This document shows positions 44,455 to 53,553 of a DNA stretch of 64,000 nt, one piece after another. A program made the translations under genes and the position numbers. Below the pieces are notes generated by a model. The model was not told the DNA's origin. It was given only the letters and a program-made list of their open reading frames with translations, and did not search any database. Numbering within the stretch: position 1 is the stretch's first letter; each line of letters opens with the position of its first letter. This DNA is from an uncultured Schlesneria sp. (GTDB lineage Bacteria; Planctomycetota; Planctomycetia; Planctomycetales; Planctomycetaceae): the NCBI GenBank assembly GCA_903840265.1, contig CAIMFH010000190.1, positions 62,001 to 126,000 of the forward strand. The letters are read 5' to 3'.

Positions 44455-45428
44455 TGCGCTTCCTCCGAATCTTCTTCGAAGCGATGGCCCGTCTGAGCGA
44501 TAAAGACGTCTTCGAGAGTCGGCTTCGAGAGCACGACTGATGAAATCTCGGGAAATGCGACGACAAGATCCCGCAACACTTCGTGTCCCGCCTCATGTTC
44601 AATTCGCAACTCGCGGTCAACCAGCTTCGAAGTCAGACCGAATTTGTCGGAGATGCGAGTCGCCAGTTCTTCGGGATGCGGAGCACGAATCCGCAGACAG
44701 TCGCCACCGACCGATTGTCGCAACGCTTCCGGAGCCCCCATCGTGACGAGTCGACCTCGATCGAGAATTGCCAGGCGGCCACAATGTTCGGCTTCGTCCA
44801 TCAGGTGCGTCGTGACCAGAATCGTGACTTGCTGTACGTCCCGTAGTTGCTGCAAATGATCCCACAACACTCGTCGCGCCCCAGGATCCAGTCCCGTGCT
44901 GGGTTCGTCCAGCAACAACAGACTCGGAGAGTGCAGCAAGCTCTTGGCAATCTCCACCCGCCGCTTAAGTCCGCCAGACAAGGTATCTACGCGCTGTTGA
45001 AAGTGACCACTCAAACCGAAATGCTCTGTTAACTCGACGATCCGCTGGCGAGCTCGAATTCCATAAAGGCCATACAGGTGAGCTTGATGGCGCAGGTTTT
45101 CTGCAACTGTTAACTTGCCGTCGAGACTGGGCGATTGAAACGTCACACCAATTCGGGAGCGGACCGCCGCTTGATGTAACCCAACATCACAGCCCAGGAT
45201 CTCAACGGTACCCGACTGTACAGGCAACAGCGTCGCCATGAGCCGAAACAGAGTCGACTTGCCACCGCCATTTGGACCCAGCAAACCGAAGATTTCGCCA
45301 TGTTGGACCGAGAACGAAACGCCTGCCAAGGCCCGACGAGTGCCGTAATGATGCTCCACGTCGCGAATCACGACCGCAGCATCGTCGTCGCTCGTAGTAG
45401 GAAGTGACATCGGCAACTCGTGAGCCAT
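44451..45428 (-). CDS. ABC transporter ATP-binding protein (DrrA/NosF-like)
   Basis: A 325-residue cytoplasmic ATPase that powers the permease encoded directly after it. Walker A is GPNGGGKST, the signature LSGGLKRRVEIAKSL, Walker B LLLLDEPSTGLD, and the switch histidine is in TTHLMDEAEHCG. A C-terminal extension (about residues 235-325) is typical of DrrA-type exporters. Start options are ATG 45428, only two bases after the U-tract of the preceding terminator, and ATG 45410, which may be the real one. GTG 45470 would place the terminator hairpin inside the gene and is rejected. Confidence 0.88.
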   Translation of the reverse strand: MAHELPMSLPTTSDDDAAVVIRDVEHHYGTRRALAGVSFSVQHGEIFGLLGPNGGGKSTLFRLMATLLPVQSGTVEILGCDVGLHQAAVRSRIGVTFQSPSLDGKLTVAENLRHQAHLYGLYGIRARQRIVELTEHFGLSGHFQQRVDTLSGGLKRRVEIAKSLLHSPSLLLLDEPSTGLDPGARRVLWDHLQQLRDVQQVTILVTTHLMDEAEHCGRLAILDRGRLVTMGAPEALRQSVGGDCLRIRAPHPEELATRISDKFGLTSKLVDRELRIEHEAGHEVLRDLVVAFPEISSVVLSKPTLEDVFIAQTGHRFEEDSEEAQ

Positions 45429-45430
45429 AG

Positions 45431-45461
45431 AAAACCGAAGCCCGGCATCAAGCCGGGCTTC
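45431..45461 (-). terminator. Intrinsic terminator ending the respiratory operon
   Basis: A perfect 10-bp stem GAAGCCCGGC (45437-45446) / GCCGGGCTTC (45452-45461) with a 5-nt loop is followed on the minus strand by GGTTTT. It lies 39 bp past the stop of oxidase subunit IV and marks the likely 3' end of the operon. Confidence 0.8.
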
Positions 45462-45499
45462 CTGAATCACTTCGGCAATGTGTGAATTAGCGCCGGTCT

Positions 45500-45943
45500 T
45501 TAGTGGTGCTTTTCTGCTTCAGCCTTGTGACCCGCATCGGGACTATCGCCATGCCCGTGAATGTCACCGCCAGCTGCCTTCGCCGCCTCTTGAGCTTCGT
45601 ACTCTCGAATCTGTGGAGCGGTCGGCACGTAGTAGTGAGTTCCAATATCCGGGGTCAGTGCGAAAGGAATCGTCGCGGCGAGAATAAAGGTCGGCGCCAG
45701 CAATAGATACTTCCAAGCTCGTTCGAACTTCAGATGCATGAAGATCAACAGCACGCAAAGTGCCTTCGAAACAGCGACTGCGAACACGATTCCAATCAGT
45801 AGTGCGCGGTTCGGAATATGAACCAAGTCAGCCGCAATCGAAATCAGCGTAAAGACACACAACGCAAGGAAGATCGAAAAATAGAGCTTCCCGTGCGAAT
45901 GATATTCATGGTCATGCGTCGCGTCGTGCGCGTGATCGGACAT
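45500..45943 (-). CDS. Cytochrome c oxidase subunit IV
   Basis: A 147-residue protein with a His-rich N-terminus (DHAHDATHDHEYHSHG), three transmembrane helices (YFSIFLALCVFTLISIAADL, LLIGIVFAVAVSKALCVLLIF, LLLAPTFILAATIPFAL) and a His/Ala-rich tail. This is the size and layout of subunit IV of bacterial aa3/caa3 oxidases, which stabilises the core. It is the last gene of the operon. The His-rich ends could bind metal, although that is only suggestive. Confidence 0.85.
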   Translation of the reverse strand: MSDHAHDATHDHEYHSHGKLYFSIFLALCVFTLISIAADLVHIPNRALLIGIVFAVAVSKALCVLLIFMHLKFERAWKYLLLAPTFILAATIPFALTPDIGTHYYVPTAPQIREYEAQEAAKAAGGDIHGHGDSPDAGHKAEAEKHH

Positions 45944-46026
45944 CTATCAAACTCCTTTGGGCAACACTCTCTTCGGTCACCCAATCCACTGCAAAACAGG
46001 TCTGACCCTAATCGCGATCGCCGAGA

Positions 46027-47148
46027 CTAGACAATGTAAATCAATGGGAACAAGAAGATCCAGACCAGATCCACGAAGTGCCAGTACAGGCCAATGTTCT
46101 CGACAAACGTGGCGTCATCCAGGCACAGCTTGCTCCCCTTCTTCAGGACAAGAGCAAACATGATCAATCCAACAATAACGTGGATCGCGTGAAAACCAGT
46201 CATCAGGAAATAGTTGGACGCAAACAAGTTCCCGTACAGAATCGGATGAGCTGGCTGCAACGACAACAGCATTGGCTTTAGTGCGGCATCATTCTTCAGC
46301 GCATCGACTTTATCATTCACTTCATGCAGCGTCACGGCAGCAACTGCACCATCCGCATTCATGTAGTCCTTCAACTCCTTCAATGTCCCTGCGTCAATTT
46401 CCGCTTTGTGGTCGGTCTTCCAAGCATCGTACTTCTTCTTCCATTCTTCGTTCGACTCGTCCCTTGTCCGGTACTGATCAAACAACGATTGCGGGAATCT
46501 CATCGACCAGCTGTTTCGAACATGTTCTTTCATGTCGACGTATTCCGTGTAAAGTCGATCCAGCGCCGTCTTGTCGGCAAGCTCCTGCTTCTCTGCAGCG
46601 GTCGCGTCCGCCTTACCCTTCAACGTCGAAATATCCTCATCGAGTTTTGTCTTCTGATCTTCTCGCTTTGGAATTGTGGGGAACGTCGCCTTTAGCTTGG
46701 CATCGACGATGTTGCCGTATTGGTGGACAACTTTGTCCATCGCCTGCTTGTCGTTTTCGGGAATATGCCCAGGCAGAATGTCGTGCTCGAACTTGCCCGT
46801 GTACTCGTACGATTTAATCCCGAGGAACAGCACGCCCAACAGTAGGGTCCATAGCATGAACTGCCATGCTCTAGCGAATTTCTGGGCGAGAATGGAATCG
46901 TGAGCCACCACGACAAAGTAGCTGGAAAGAATCAGCACGAATGTGTTGATACCACCTGCGGCAATCGAAATATGCGTGACATGCACATCCGTCGGCCAGC
47001 CGGGCGACCCCATTCGCAGCACGATATACGTACCGATGAAGGCCGTGAAGAACATGATCTCGGTGCCCAGAAACAACCACATCCCGAGTTTCGAATTCGG
47101 GATCGCGATGCCCATCTTTAGGGGCGTCTTGGCTTGATGCGTCATCAT
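46027..47148 (-). CDS. ctaE: Cytochrome c oxidase subunit III with large soluble insertion
   Basis: A 373-residue subunit III. Five helices correspond to the short bacterial form: [56 protein letters not shown], then [18 protein letters not shown] and [18 protein letters not shown]. Between the third and fourth helices there are about 180 extra residues (about 127-305), hydrophilic and strongly helical ([20 protein letters not shown]), where ordinary subunit III has a short loop. By topology the insertion should face the periplasm. The core of the oxidase is otherwise normal. A TTG at 47199 would add 17 residues. Confidence 0.9.
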   Translation of the reverse strand: MMTHQAKTPLKMGIAIPNSKLGMWLFLGTEIMFFTAFIGTYIVLRMGSPGWPTDVHVTHISIAAGGINTFVLILSSYFVVVAHDSILAQKFARAWQFMLWTLLLGVLFLGIKSYEYTGKFEHDILPGHIPENDKQAMDKVVHQYGNIVDAKLKATFPTIPKREDQKTKLDEDISTLKGKADATAAEKQELADKTALDRLYTEYVDMKEHVRNSWSMRFPQSLFDQYRTRDESNEEWKKKYDAWKTDHKAEIDAGTLKELKDYMNADGAVAAVTLHEVNDKVDALKNDAALKPMLLSLQPAHPILYGNLFASNYFLMTGFHAIHVIVGLIMFALVLKKGSKLCLDDATFVENIGLYWHFVDLVWIFLFPLIYIV

Positions 47149-47223
47149 GTCGATCGTTTCCGCCGTCTCTAAACTTTTCAGAATCTGATGTTCAAGCAAA
47201 CTCAGCCACAGGCTCCGCAGCCG

Positions 47224-48165
47224 TCACACGGCTCGCAGCCATTCCAGCAATCGCAAATGATCCCACGTCAGCACCGCCAGCAACAGCGGCAGATAGACGA
47301 GCGATGTCAATAAAACTCGACGAGCACTCGCCCGAGTCTCATCCCACGCAAATCCGATGGAAGCCACCAGATACGCAATACCCAGAATGACGGCCACGGT
47401 GGCATAGACCAGCCCCGCCCCGCCGAAGTAAGTCGGCAGCAAACTGACAGGAATCAGTCCGAGCGCATAGCACACCGCTAGCAAGCCGGTGACATGTGGC
47501 ATCGACTTCCCTGCGGGCAACATACGCAGGCCCGCCGCACAATAGTCGTCTTTGTACATCCACGCGATCGCCAGGAAGTGCGGGAACTGCCACAGAAACA
47601 GCACCCCGAACAACGAGAACGCCATCCAATCGAGTTGACCACCGGCCGCCAGCCACCCCAATACAGGAGGCATCGCACCCGGAATAGCACCGACTGCCGT
47701 ACAAAGAGAAGTCACTCGCTTGAGTGGCGTATAGACAAACGCATACAGCACAAAAGTCAGGAAGGTCATGGCCGCGGTCATCACGTTGACGGTCATCAGC
47801 AGATAACCGCTCCCAACGATCGCACAGATCAACCCCAGAGTCAAAACCTCTGCAGGAGCCAGGCGCTGTGCGGGAAGTGCGCGATTCATCGTTCGCCGCA
47901 TCCGACCGTCAGTCTTCCGTTCAATCCACTGATTCACCGCCGATGCACCGATGGCACTCAGCGAAACACCGAGACAAGCATGCAGTAATGGCACATAAGA
48001 CGCGGCTTCCTGCAGAGCCAGGATGTAGCCCACCGACACCGTCATCAGCACCATCAACGAGATCCGCAGCTTCGCAATCTCGATGTAGTCGGCCAGTCGC
48101 GAGACGGCCACACTCGGTGCAACAACAGCGACTACGGGACGATTCGGAGTGGAAATCGCACTCAT
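47224..48165 (-). CDS. ctaB: Protoheme IX farnesyltransferase (heme O synthase)
   Basis: A 313-residue UbiA-family membrane enzyme that adds a farnesyl group to heme B, giving heme O. The first Asp-rich-like motif is VNQWIERKTDGRMRRTMNR and the YTPLKRVTS loop is typical, with nine hydrophobic helices. Its ATG overlaps the heme A synthase stop as ATGA, so the two are translationally coupled. It supplies the heme for subunit I encoded upstream. Confidence 0.95.
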   Translation of the reverse strand: MSAISTPNRPVVAVVAPSVAVSRLADYIEIAKLRISLMVLMTVSVGYILALQEAASYVPLLHACLGVSLSAIGASAVNQWIERKTDGRMRRTMNRALPAQRLAPAEVLTLGLICAIVGSGYLLMTVNVMTAAMTFLTFVLYAFVYTPLKRVTSLCTAVGAIPGAMPPVLGWLAAGGQLDWMAFSLFGVLFLWQFPHFLAIAWMYKDDYCAAGLRMLPAGKSMPHVTGLLAVCYALGLIPVSLLPTYFGGAGLVYATVAVILGIAYLVASIGFAWDETRASARRVLLTSLVYLPLLLAVLTWDHLRLLEWLRAV

Positions 48166-49121
48166 GTTGCGGCCCCCATCATCGAACCTTCAAACGTGGT
48201 CGAACCAAAGGCACGATCCGCATATCGAGGCTGCACGGCAATCGCACACACGGTGTTCAAAACGGTCGTCATCAGCGTCAGCATCCCGACAACTTTATGC
48301 AGCGAGCAGACAATAATCTGGGCGGGCGAATTCAGCTCGGCCACGACACCCCACGAAGGAACGCCGAATCGAACGTACCAACTCGCCAATCCTAACAGGG
48401 CCTGCGACACAATTAACGCCAGCAGGAACTTCGCACCTCGGTTCAAGATCGCCGAACCGGCTTGGCGAGCCTTCGCGGCAAACAGAACACTCAACACCAC
48501 TGGAACAATGGCAAACCAAGGGTGCAGCATCCACGCCCAACTTTCACCGAGGTGACGGAGCACACCCCCGAGAAAATATTGGATCGCCACTGTCACAAGC
48601 ACGGCCACAGCTATATTTCGGACGCGCTTCGCACGGGCCACATCGCGAATAAGTTCTCGCGAATCCCATCCGGCGCCGGTCATCAGAACAAAAACACCCA
48701 TCAGACTGAAGACACCCGCAGCAAAGTCGCCATGAATCAGCGCCATCGTCTGCTTATCCATCAACACTCGTGCCCCACCCAGCATCCCCTGAACGAAGAC
48801 CGACAGGAAAATCGCCGAGGCCAACCACCGTGCGGGACCGCGTGTTTCAATGCACCAGGCCGCCATTGCCAGTGCAATACTCAGCACCCCAATCGTAAGT
48901 CCCGACAATCGATGTCCATGTTCAATGAACTGATCGCGTGCCGAACTCAGCCAGGGGTAGGCGAGCATGTTGTAACCGTCAGATGACGGCCAGTCTGCGA
49001 ACGCCATCCCAGCCTTCAAAGTCGTAACGAGAGCACCCGTCGTCACCGGCAGCAGCAACGTCAACGTTGCTGTCAACCAGGCAAACCGATGCAGCCAGCG
49101 ACTAGAAGAGGAGACATTCAC
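48162..49121 (-). CDS. ctaA: Heme A synthase (COX15/CtaA)
   Basis: A 319-residue eight-helix membrane protein that oxidises heme O to heme A. Conserved histidines sit in EHGHRLSG, LIHGDFAAG, MLHPWFAIV and SLHKVVGM. The start is GTG at 49121. Genes for the two heme-modifying enzymes lie between oxidase subunits I and III, so the operon carries its own heme A pathway. Confidence 0.93.
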   Translation of the reverse strand: MNVSSSSRWLHRFAWLTATLTLLLPVTTGALVTTLKAGMAFADWPSSDGYNMLAYPWLSSARDQFIEHGHRLSGLTIGVLSIALAMAAWCIETRGPARWLASAIFLSVFVQGMLGGARVLMDKQTMALIHGDFAAGVFSLMGVFVLMTGAGWDSRELIRDVARAKRVRNIAVAVLVTVAIQYFLGGVLRHLGESWAWMLHPWFAIVPVVLSVLFAAKARQAGSAILNRGAKFLLALIVSQALLGLASWYVRFGVPSWGVVAELNSPAQIIVCSLHKVVGMLTLMTTVLNTVCAIAVQPRYADRAFGSTTFEGSMMGAAT

Positions 49122-49175
49122 AACACAAACCTGAAACCGCTAACGCGACGACCAACTCAGAGGACCAACACCAGA

Positions 49176-51026
49176 TCAATGACCAGATTCAATACCACGC
49201 TGAGCCAGCGGGATGTATTCGGTCTGCATCAGGAAATCCTTATCGCCACTGATTGGCGAGCTGTATTCGTAGGGGCCGTGATACACAACCGGTAGGATAT
49301 CGAAGTTGCCGTGCCCAGGAGGCGATGGTGCGGTCCATTCCAGACCATTCGCATTCCAAGGATTTCGCCCACACTTTTCACCGAAGAAGATACTGAATAA
49401 GAAGTTGCCCAACAGCAGGAACTGAGCGAACCCCATCAGGAATGCCGCCGCAGTCATCACCTGGTTCAGTGGCAGCAGGTGGCTGAGGTATTCGAAGTGA
49501 TACGGATCGGCATACCGTCGAGGCATCCCCGCGACACCTAGCAGGTGCATCGGGAAGAACGTCACGTTGAACCCGATGAACGACAGCACGAAGTGAACTT
49601 TTGCCACCGAGTCGTTCATCAACCGGCCCCACATCTTCGGGAACCAGAACTGGATTCCAGCAAACACACCGAACAGCGTCGAACCGAAGAGCACATAGTG
49701 AAAGTGAGCCACGATGAAATATGTATCGTGAATGTAGATATCGACGGGGACCGCGGCCATGAAGATCCCGCTCAAACCGCCGATGATGAACATCGATACG
49801 AACGCGATACAGTTCAGCATGACGGCATTGAACTGCAGACGACCACCCCAGATCGTTCCGATCCAGTTGAATGTCTTGATGGCGGATGGTAGCGCGATCA
49901 TCATCGTGCTGACCATGAACGTCATTCCCAGTGCCGGGTTCATCCCACTGATGAACATGTGGTGACCCCACACAATGAATCCCAAGCCAGCGATCGCTGC
50001 CATCGAATACACCATTGGCTTGTAGCCGAAGATTGGCTTACGGCTCATGCAAGACAGCATATCCGAAACCATTCCCATCGCTGGAAGCAACATGATGTAC
50101 ACAGCAGGATGCGAATAGAACCAGAACAAGTGTTGCCACAGCAGCGTCTGACCGCCACCGATTGTCGGAGCAGCGTTGTTCACGACGATGCCAGCCGGGA
50201 TAAAGAAGCACGTCCCCAACACGCGGTCCGCTACCAGCATGAAGCCGGCCGCAGTTAACACTGGCAGGGCGAACGCCTGCAGGATCGCCGTGATAAACAT
50301 GGCCCAAATCGTCAACGGCATGCGGAAGAGCGTCATCCCTGGAGCCCGCATATTGATGATCGTCGTCATGTAGTTGACCGAACCCATCATCGACGACACA
50401 CCGACGAAAGTCACAGCCATCAGCCACCATGTCTGAGACATCTCCGAACCAGGAGCGGCTTGCTTCAGTGCGGACAGCAGCGGATACGAAGTCCACCCCT
50501 GAGCCGACCCCGCATCCATTCCGCCTCGGACATGTGTTAGCCATTCGGGACCGAGACCGAGAGCGAAAGCGAAAAAGAGGATTGCAGGCCACATGAACCA
50601 ATAGCTCAGCATATTCAGTGTCGGAAACGCCATGTCATCCGCACCGATCATCAGCGGAATCAGGAAGTTTCCAAATGCACCCGCCAGAACAGGAATGATT
50701 ACCAGGAAGATCATCACCGTGGCATGCATGGTGAACAGCATCGTGTAGTATTCTGGCGAAATCTGACCGCCATCGCGGCCAAATGTCAGATCGCCAGCGA
50801 TCGGCATGTATTCCCACGGACGAGCCAACTGCCATCGGACGCCGAGTGCCAGTGCACCGCCGACCATCAGCATCAGCAGCGTCGTGACCAGGAACTGGAT
50901 CCCGATGATCTTATGATCTGTCGAGAAGACGTACTTCTGGATAAACGTCAACTCGTGATGGCCGTGCCCATGTCCATGGGAATCGTCGTGGCCAGCATGA
51001 TCGAGCGTAGGATGAAGTGTGCTCAT
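49176..51026 (-). CDS. ctaD: Cytochrome c oxidase subunit I (aa3 type, A2-like)
   Basis: A 616-residue catalytic subunit with twelve helices that reduces O2 to water and pumps protons. Heme and copper ligands are visible: H101 (low-spin heme a), H306 with the cross-linking Y310 (YSHPAVY), H355 and H356 (WGHHMF), and H441 and H443 (AHFHYV). YSHP in helix VI in place of xGHPEV points to the A2 subtype. The N-terminus is His-rich (HGHGHGHHE). The ATG at 51026 was chosen because the 12 upstream codons are not conserved. Confidence 0.97.
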   Translation of the reverse strand: MSTLHPTLDHAGHDDSHGHGHGHHELTFIQKYVFSTDHKIIGIQFLVTTLLMLMVGGALALGVRWQLARPWEYMPIAGDLTFGRDGGQISPEYYTMLFTMHATVMIFLVIIPVLAGAFGNFLIPLMIGADDMAFPTLNMLSYWFMWPAILFFAFALGLGPEWLTHVRGGMDAGSAQGWTSYPLLSALKQAAPGSEMSQTWWLMAVTFVGVSSMMGSVNYMTTIINMRAPGMTLFRMPLTIWAMFITAILQAFALPVLTAAGFMLVADRVLGTCFFIPAGIVVNNAAPTIGGGQTLLWQHLFWFYSHPAVYIMLLPAMGMVSDMLSCMSRKPIFGYKPMVYSMAAIAGLGFIVWGHHMFISGMNPALGMTFMVSTMMIALPSAIKTFNWIGTIWGGRLQFNAVMLNCIAFVSMFIIGGLSGIFMAAVPVDIYIHDTYFIVAHFHYVLFGSTLFGVFAGIQFWFPKMWGRLMNDSVAKVHFVLSFIGFNVTFFPMHLLGVAGMPRRYADPYHFEYLSHLLPLNQVMTAAAFLMGFAQFLLLGNFLFSIFFGEKCGRNPWNANGLEWTAPSPPGHGNFDILPVVYHGPYEYSSPISGDKDFLMQTEYIPLAQRGIESGH

Positions 51027-51116
51027 ATTTCTCAACCGCCTCTCGGCTTCTTTCTGCGACATTTGACCGTCGCCACCAACTGAAGATTGCCCTGAGTGAA
51101 CCTCTCGACAATCTGA

Positions 51117-51947
51117 CTATTCCGCAGGCTTTTTGAAGCCGTCATCAAACTGCTCAAGGGCAGCTTTATCCTTCCAGGCCCCGAAATCTTCGTCAGAGAC
51201 GGCGATCAGTCGAGCCTTCATTTTATAGTGACCCCACCCGCACAACTCGGCACAGACCATCTCGTACTGCCGCGGCTCGTCAACATCGAACCAGACAGGA
51301 ATCGTCAGGCCTGGCACGGCATCTTGTTTGATTCGCAATTCAGGGACGAAGAACGCGTGTTGCACGTCTTCCGTTTTCAGACTGATTGAGACGGGCCGAC
51401 CAGTGGGTACATGGAGTTCGTTGACGGTGTAAACGTCATCTGGCTGAGGCGTCGGCATCAGAGTCTTGCCTCGAGCAGGATAGCGAATCCGCCACTCGAA
51501 TTGACGGGCAGTCACCTCAGCAACGGCTTCCGCCTTCTTCGGCGAAAACTCCTTGAAGCGATAGGCGGCCCAAACGTCCATTTGGTACAGAGCGATATAG
51601 AGCAGAATCCCAGCAGGAACGATCGTCCAGATCACTTCCAGACTGTGGCTACCGTGCGAGAACAAGACTTTTTCTTCGGGCTTGATCGTTGCACCGCGCC
51701 ACAGAACGTATCCCAAAACGGCATGCGTCCCGATGTAAGTCACGGCGACGATCACCAGGACAAGATAGAACAAATCGTCGATCTTTTTACCGATTGACGA
51801 ATGAGCTACTCCAGCTCCAAATCCACCCTTGAGCGTTCCTGGAAACCACAACCCATAGCTAGGCGCGACCCAGCAAAGGCCGACCGCGATGACGGCGGAT
51901 GCGACAAAAAATACTGCCCAGAATCTGCCCACGGCACTTGCCTTCAC
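51117..51947 (-). CDS. ctaC: Cytochrome c oxidase subunit II with CuA site
   Basis: A 276-residue subunit with two N-terminal helix regions and a periplasmic cupredoxin domain. The CuA ligands are complete: H197 (DVQHAFF), C232, E234, C236, H240 and M243 (CAELCGWGHYKM). It has no fused cytochrome c domain, so the donor must be separate, and the operon provides a diheme cytochrome and a cupredoxin just upstream. The listed start is GTG. A GTG five codons later (51932) with AAGG upstream is possible. Confidence 0.95.
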   Translation of the reverse strand: MKASAVGRFWAVFFVASAVIAVGLCWVAPSYGLWFPGTLKGGFGAGVAHSSIGKKIDDLFYLVLVIVAVTYIGTHAVLGYVLWRGATIKPEEKVLFSHGSHSLEVIWTIVPAGILLYIALYQMDVWAAYRFKEFSPKKAEAVAEVTARQFEWRIRYPARGKTLMPTPQPDDVYTVNELHVPTGRPVSISLKTEDVQHAFFVPELRIKQDAVPGLTIPVWFDVDEPRQYEMVCAELCGWGHYKMKARLIAVSDEDFGAWKDKAALEQFDDGFKKPAE

Positions 51948-52001
51948 TGAAACTGAAAGATCACCCTGCGATGATCATCGATAGACACTGATAATCAAAA
52001 T

Positions 52002-53492
52002 CTATTTGCTGACGGTTGCATGATCAGTCACGATCGACTTGGTCGGCGCTGACTGGAACTGCAGACTCATTACATAATTTACGATGTCCCAGATTTCTTC
52101 GTCCTTCAGAGCCGTCCGTCCGAATCCAGGCATTGGCGTCCCCTTGATCCCCGCATAGATGCGGCGGAACACATCGACCGGGCGACGTCCCCCACGGTAC
52201 TGGCCCAACGTCAAATTACGTGGCTGAAGAGGACGTCCCCACGTGTCATGCAAACCGCGGTGCGAGTAGTATTCATCTGAACCCGGCTTCTTCCAGAAGT
52301 CTTCCGTCGCGACACCATCGCCACGACCTTGCACACCATGGCATGTATAGCACTTACCTTTGTCGGACAAGTAAAGTCGCTTACCACGCTCGCGCGAAGC
52401 CTCGTTATCAGCGACTCGAGCTACTGTCGGAACAATCAGGCTATCTGCTTCTTCGCCCTTCTTCCAAGATTCCGCCAACAGCGTGGCCGTGTCATTGATG
52501 ACACCAGGAAGATCGTCCTTTTCATACTTCGAGAATTCTTCCAACGCAGTCTTGATCAACTGGTTCGCTGTCTTCGGCTTTTCTGGCTTGTCTTCTTTTT
52601 TCGCTGTCTTAATTGTTGTCTGGTAAGCTTCGTTTGCCTTCTTGGCAGAAGCCTCCATTGCAACAGCCGAGTAGTCGTTACTCATGTCATCATCGATGCG
52701 CTTCTCGAATTCGCCGCGCATCGACAGCCATCGAACGTACTCGACAACAGCAGTGGTTTCCTTGTCCCCCAACCACCTGAACGAAGGCATGTAGGTTCCT
52801 GGAATTCCGTGTTGAAGCACGCGAGTGAGATCGTCGCGAGTTGGCTTTTCGGGAGTCAGCGTGGAAGTGAACTTAAAGAGCCCCAGTCGATAGTCGCGAG
52901 GCAACGGGTTCAGATATTGTGCGGTCGGTCCGGCTCCATCGCCGGCAACCCCATGACAATGCATGCAGTTCTTCATATAGACCACACGACCGGTCTGCAG
53001 GTTGCTGCCATAACCAATCACGAACTTATCGCCGACGGCAGGGGCAGGCTCTGCACTTCCCGCCCACTTCAGTTGCTTCGTCGTTGCGTCAAATGTCGCA
53101 ACGCTGTCGACGCTGGTCTTCGCACCTGCACGTGGACCACTCAGCCACAACAGTGGAGCACCATGGTGAATCGCAGGAAGATCGCCTTCGAAATGGGTTG
53201 TCACACCGTCCTTCGCAACGTCTGCGACGCTTCCCTGCACTCCGCCATAGTTCACGGGGAACCGCTGCCAGGCGACAAGGTTTTGAGGCGTTCCGAATTT
53301 TTCATCCAGCGTTTTTTTGACGACCTTCTCCGCAGCCGGGATCAACTCGCCAGTCGCATCACGCAGACTGAATTCCGCCTTCGGCCCCTGTCCGCAACCG
53401 GACAGCAGGACGGCAATTCCGACCGCCAAACAGCAGAAATTCCGCTGTGATGCGGAGGCTGCCAATCGATAAGGTGATCTCAAACAAGACAT
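52002..53492 (-). CDS. Diheme cytochrome c lipoprotein
   Basis: A 496-residue lipoprotein (lipobox LLSGCG, lipidated C33) with two class I cytochrome c domains: C176-H180 (CMHCH) with probable Met ligand M235 (TYMPSF), and C381-H385 (CYTCH) with M454 (TPMPGF). A unique N-terminal domain of about 130 residues and a Lys-rich helical linker (290-350) surround them. Anchored on the periplasmic side, it is a good candidate for the donor to CuA of subunit II, whose gene follows. The ATG at 53492 places the lipobox correctly. Confidence 0.88.
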   Translation of the reverse strand: MSCLRSPYRLAASASQRNFCCLAVGIAVLLSGCGQGPKAEFSLRDATGELIPAAEKVVKKTLDEKFGTPQNLVAWQRFPVNYGGVQGSVADVAKDGVTTHFEGDLPAIHHGAPLLWLSGPRAGAKTSVDSVATFDATTKQLKWAGSAEPAPAVGDKFVIGYGSNLQTGRVVYMKNCMHCHGVAGDGAGPTAQYLNPLPRDYRLGLFKFTSTLTPEKPTRDDLTRVLQHGIPGTYMPSFRWLGDKETTAVVEYVRWLSMRGEFEKRIDDDMSNDYSAVAMEASAKKANEAYQTTIKTAKKEDKPEKPKTANQLIKTALEEFSKYEKDDLPGVINDTATLLAESWKKGEEADSLIVPTVARVADNEASRERGKRLYLSDKGKCYTCHGVQGRGDGVATEDFWKKPGSDEYYSHRGLHDTWGRPLQPRNLTLGQYRGGRRPVDVFRRIYAGIKGTPMPGFGRTALKDEEIWDIVNYVMSLQFQSAPTKSIVTDHATVSK

Positions 53493-53553
53493 CTTGGTTA
53501 CCGTCTGTGCGAAGCTATTTATTGAAATCAGCCGCGAAGCCACTTCACGCCGC

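Noticed and set aside
52329-53450. 373-codon plus-strand open frame
   Set aside because: Antisense to the diheme cytochrome c gene, whose two CxxCH motifs and lipobox are unambiguous.
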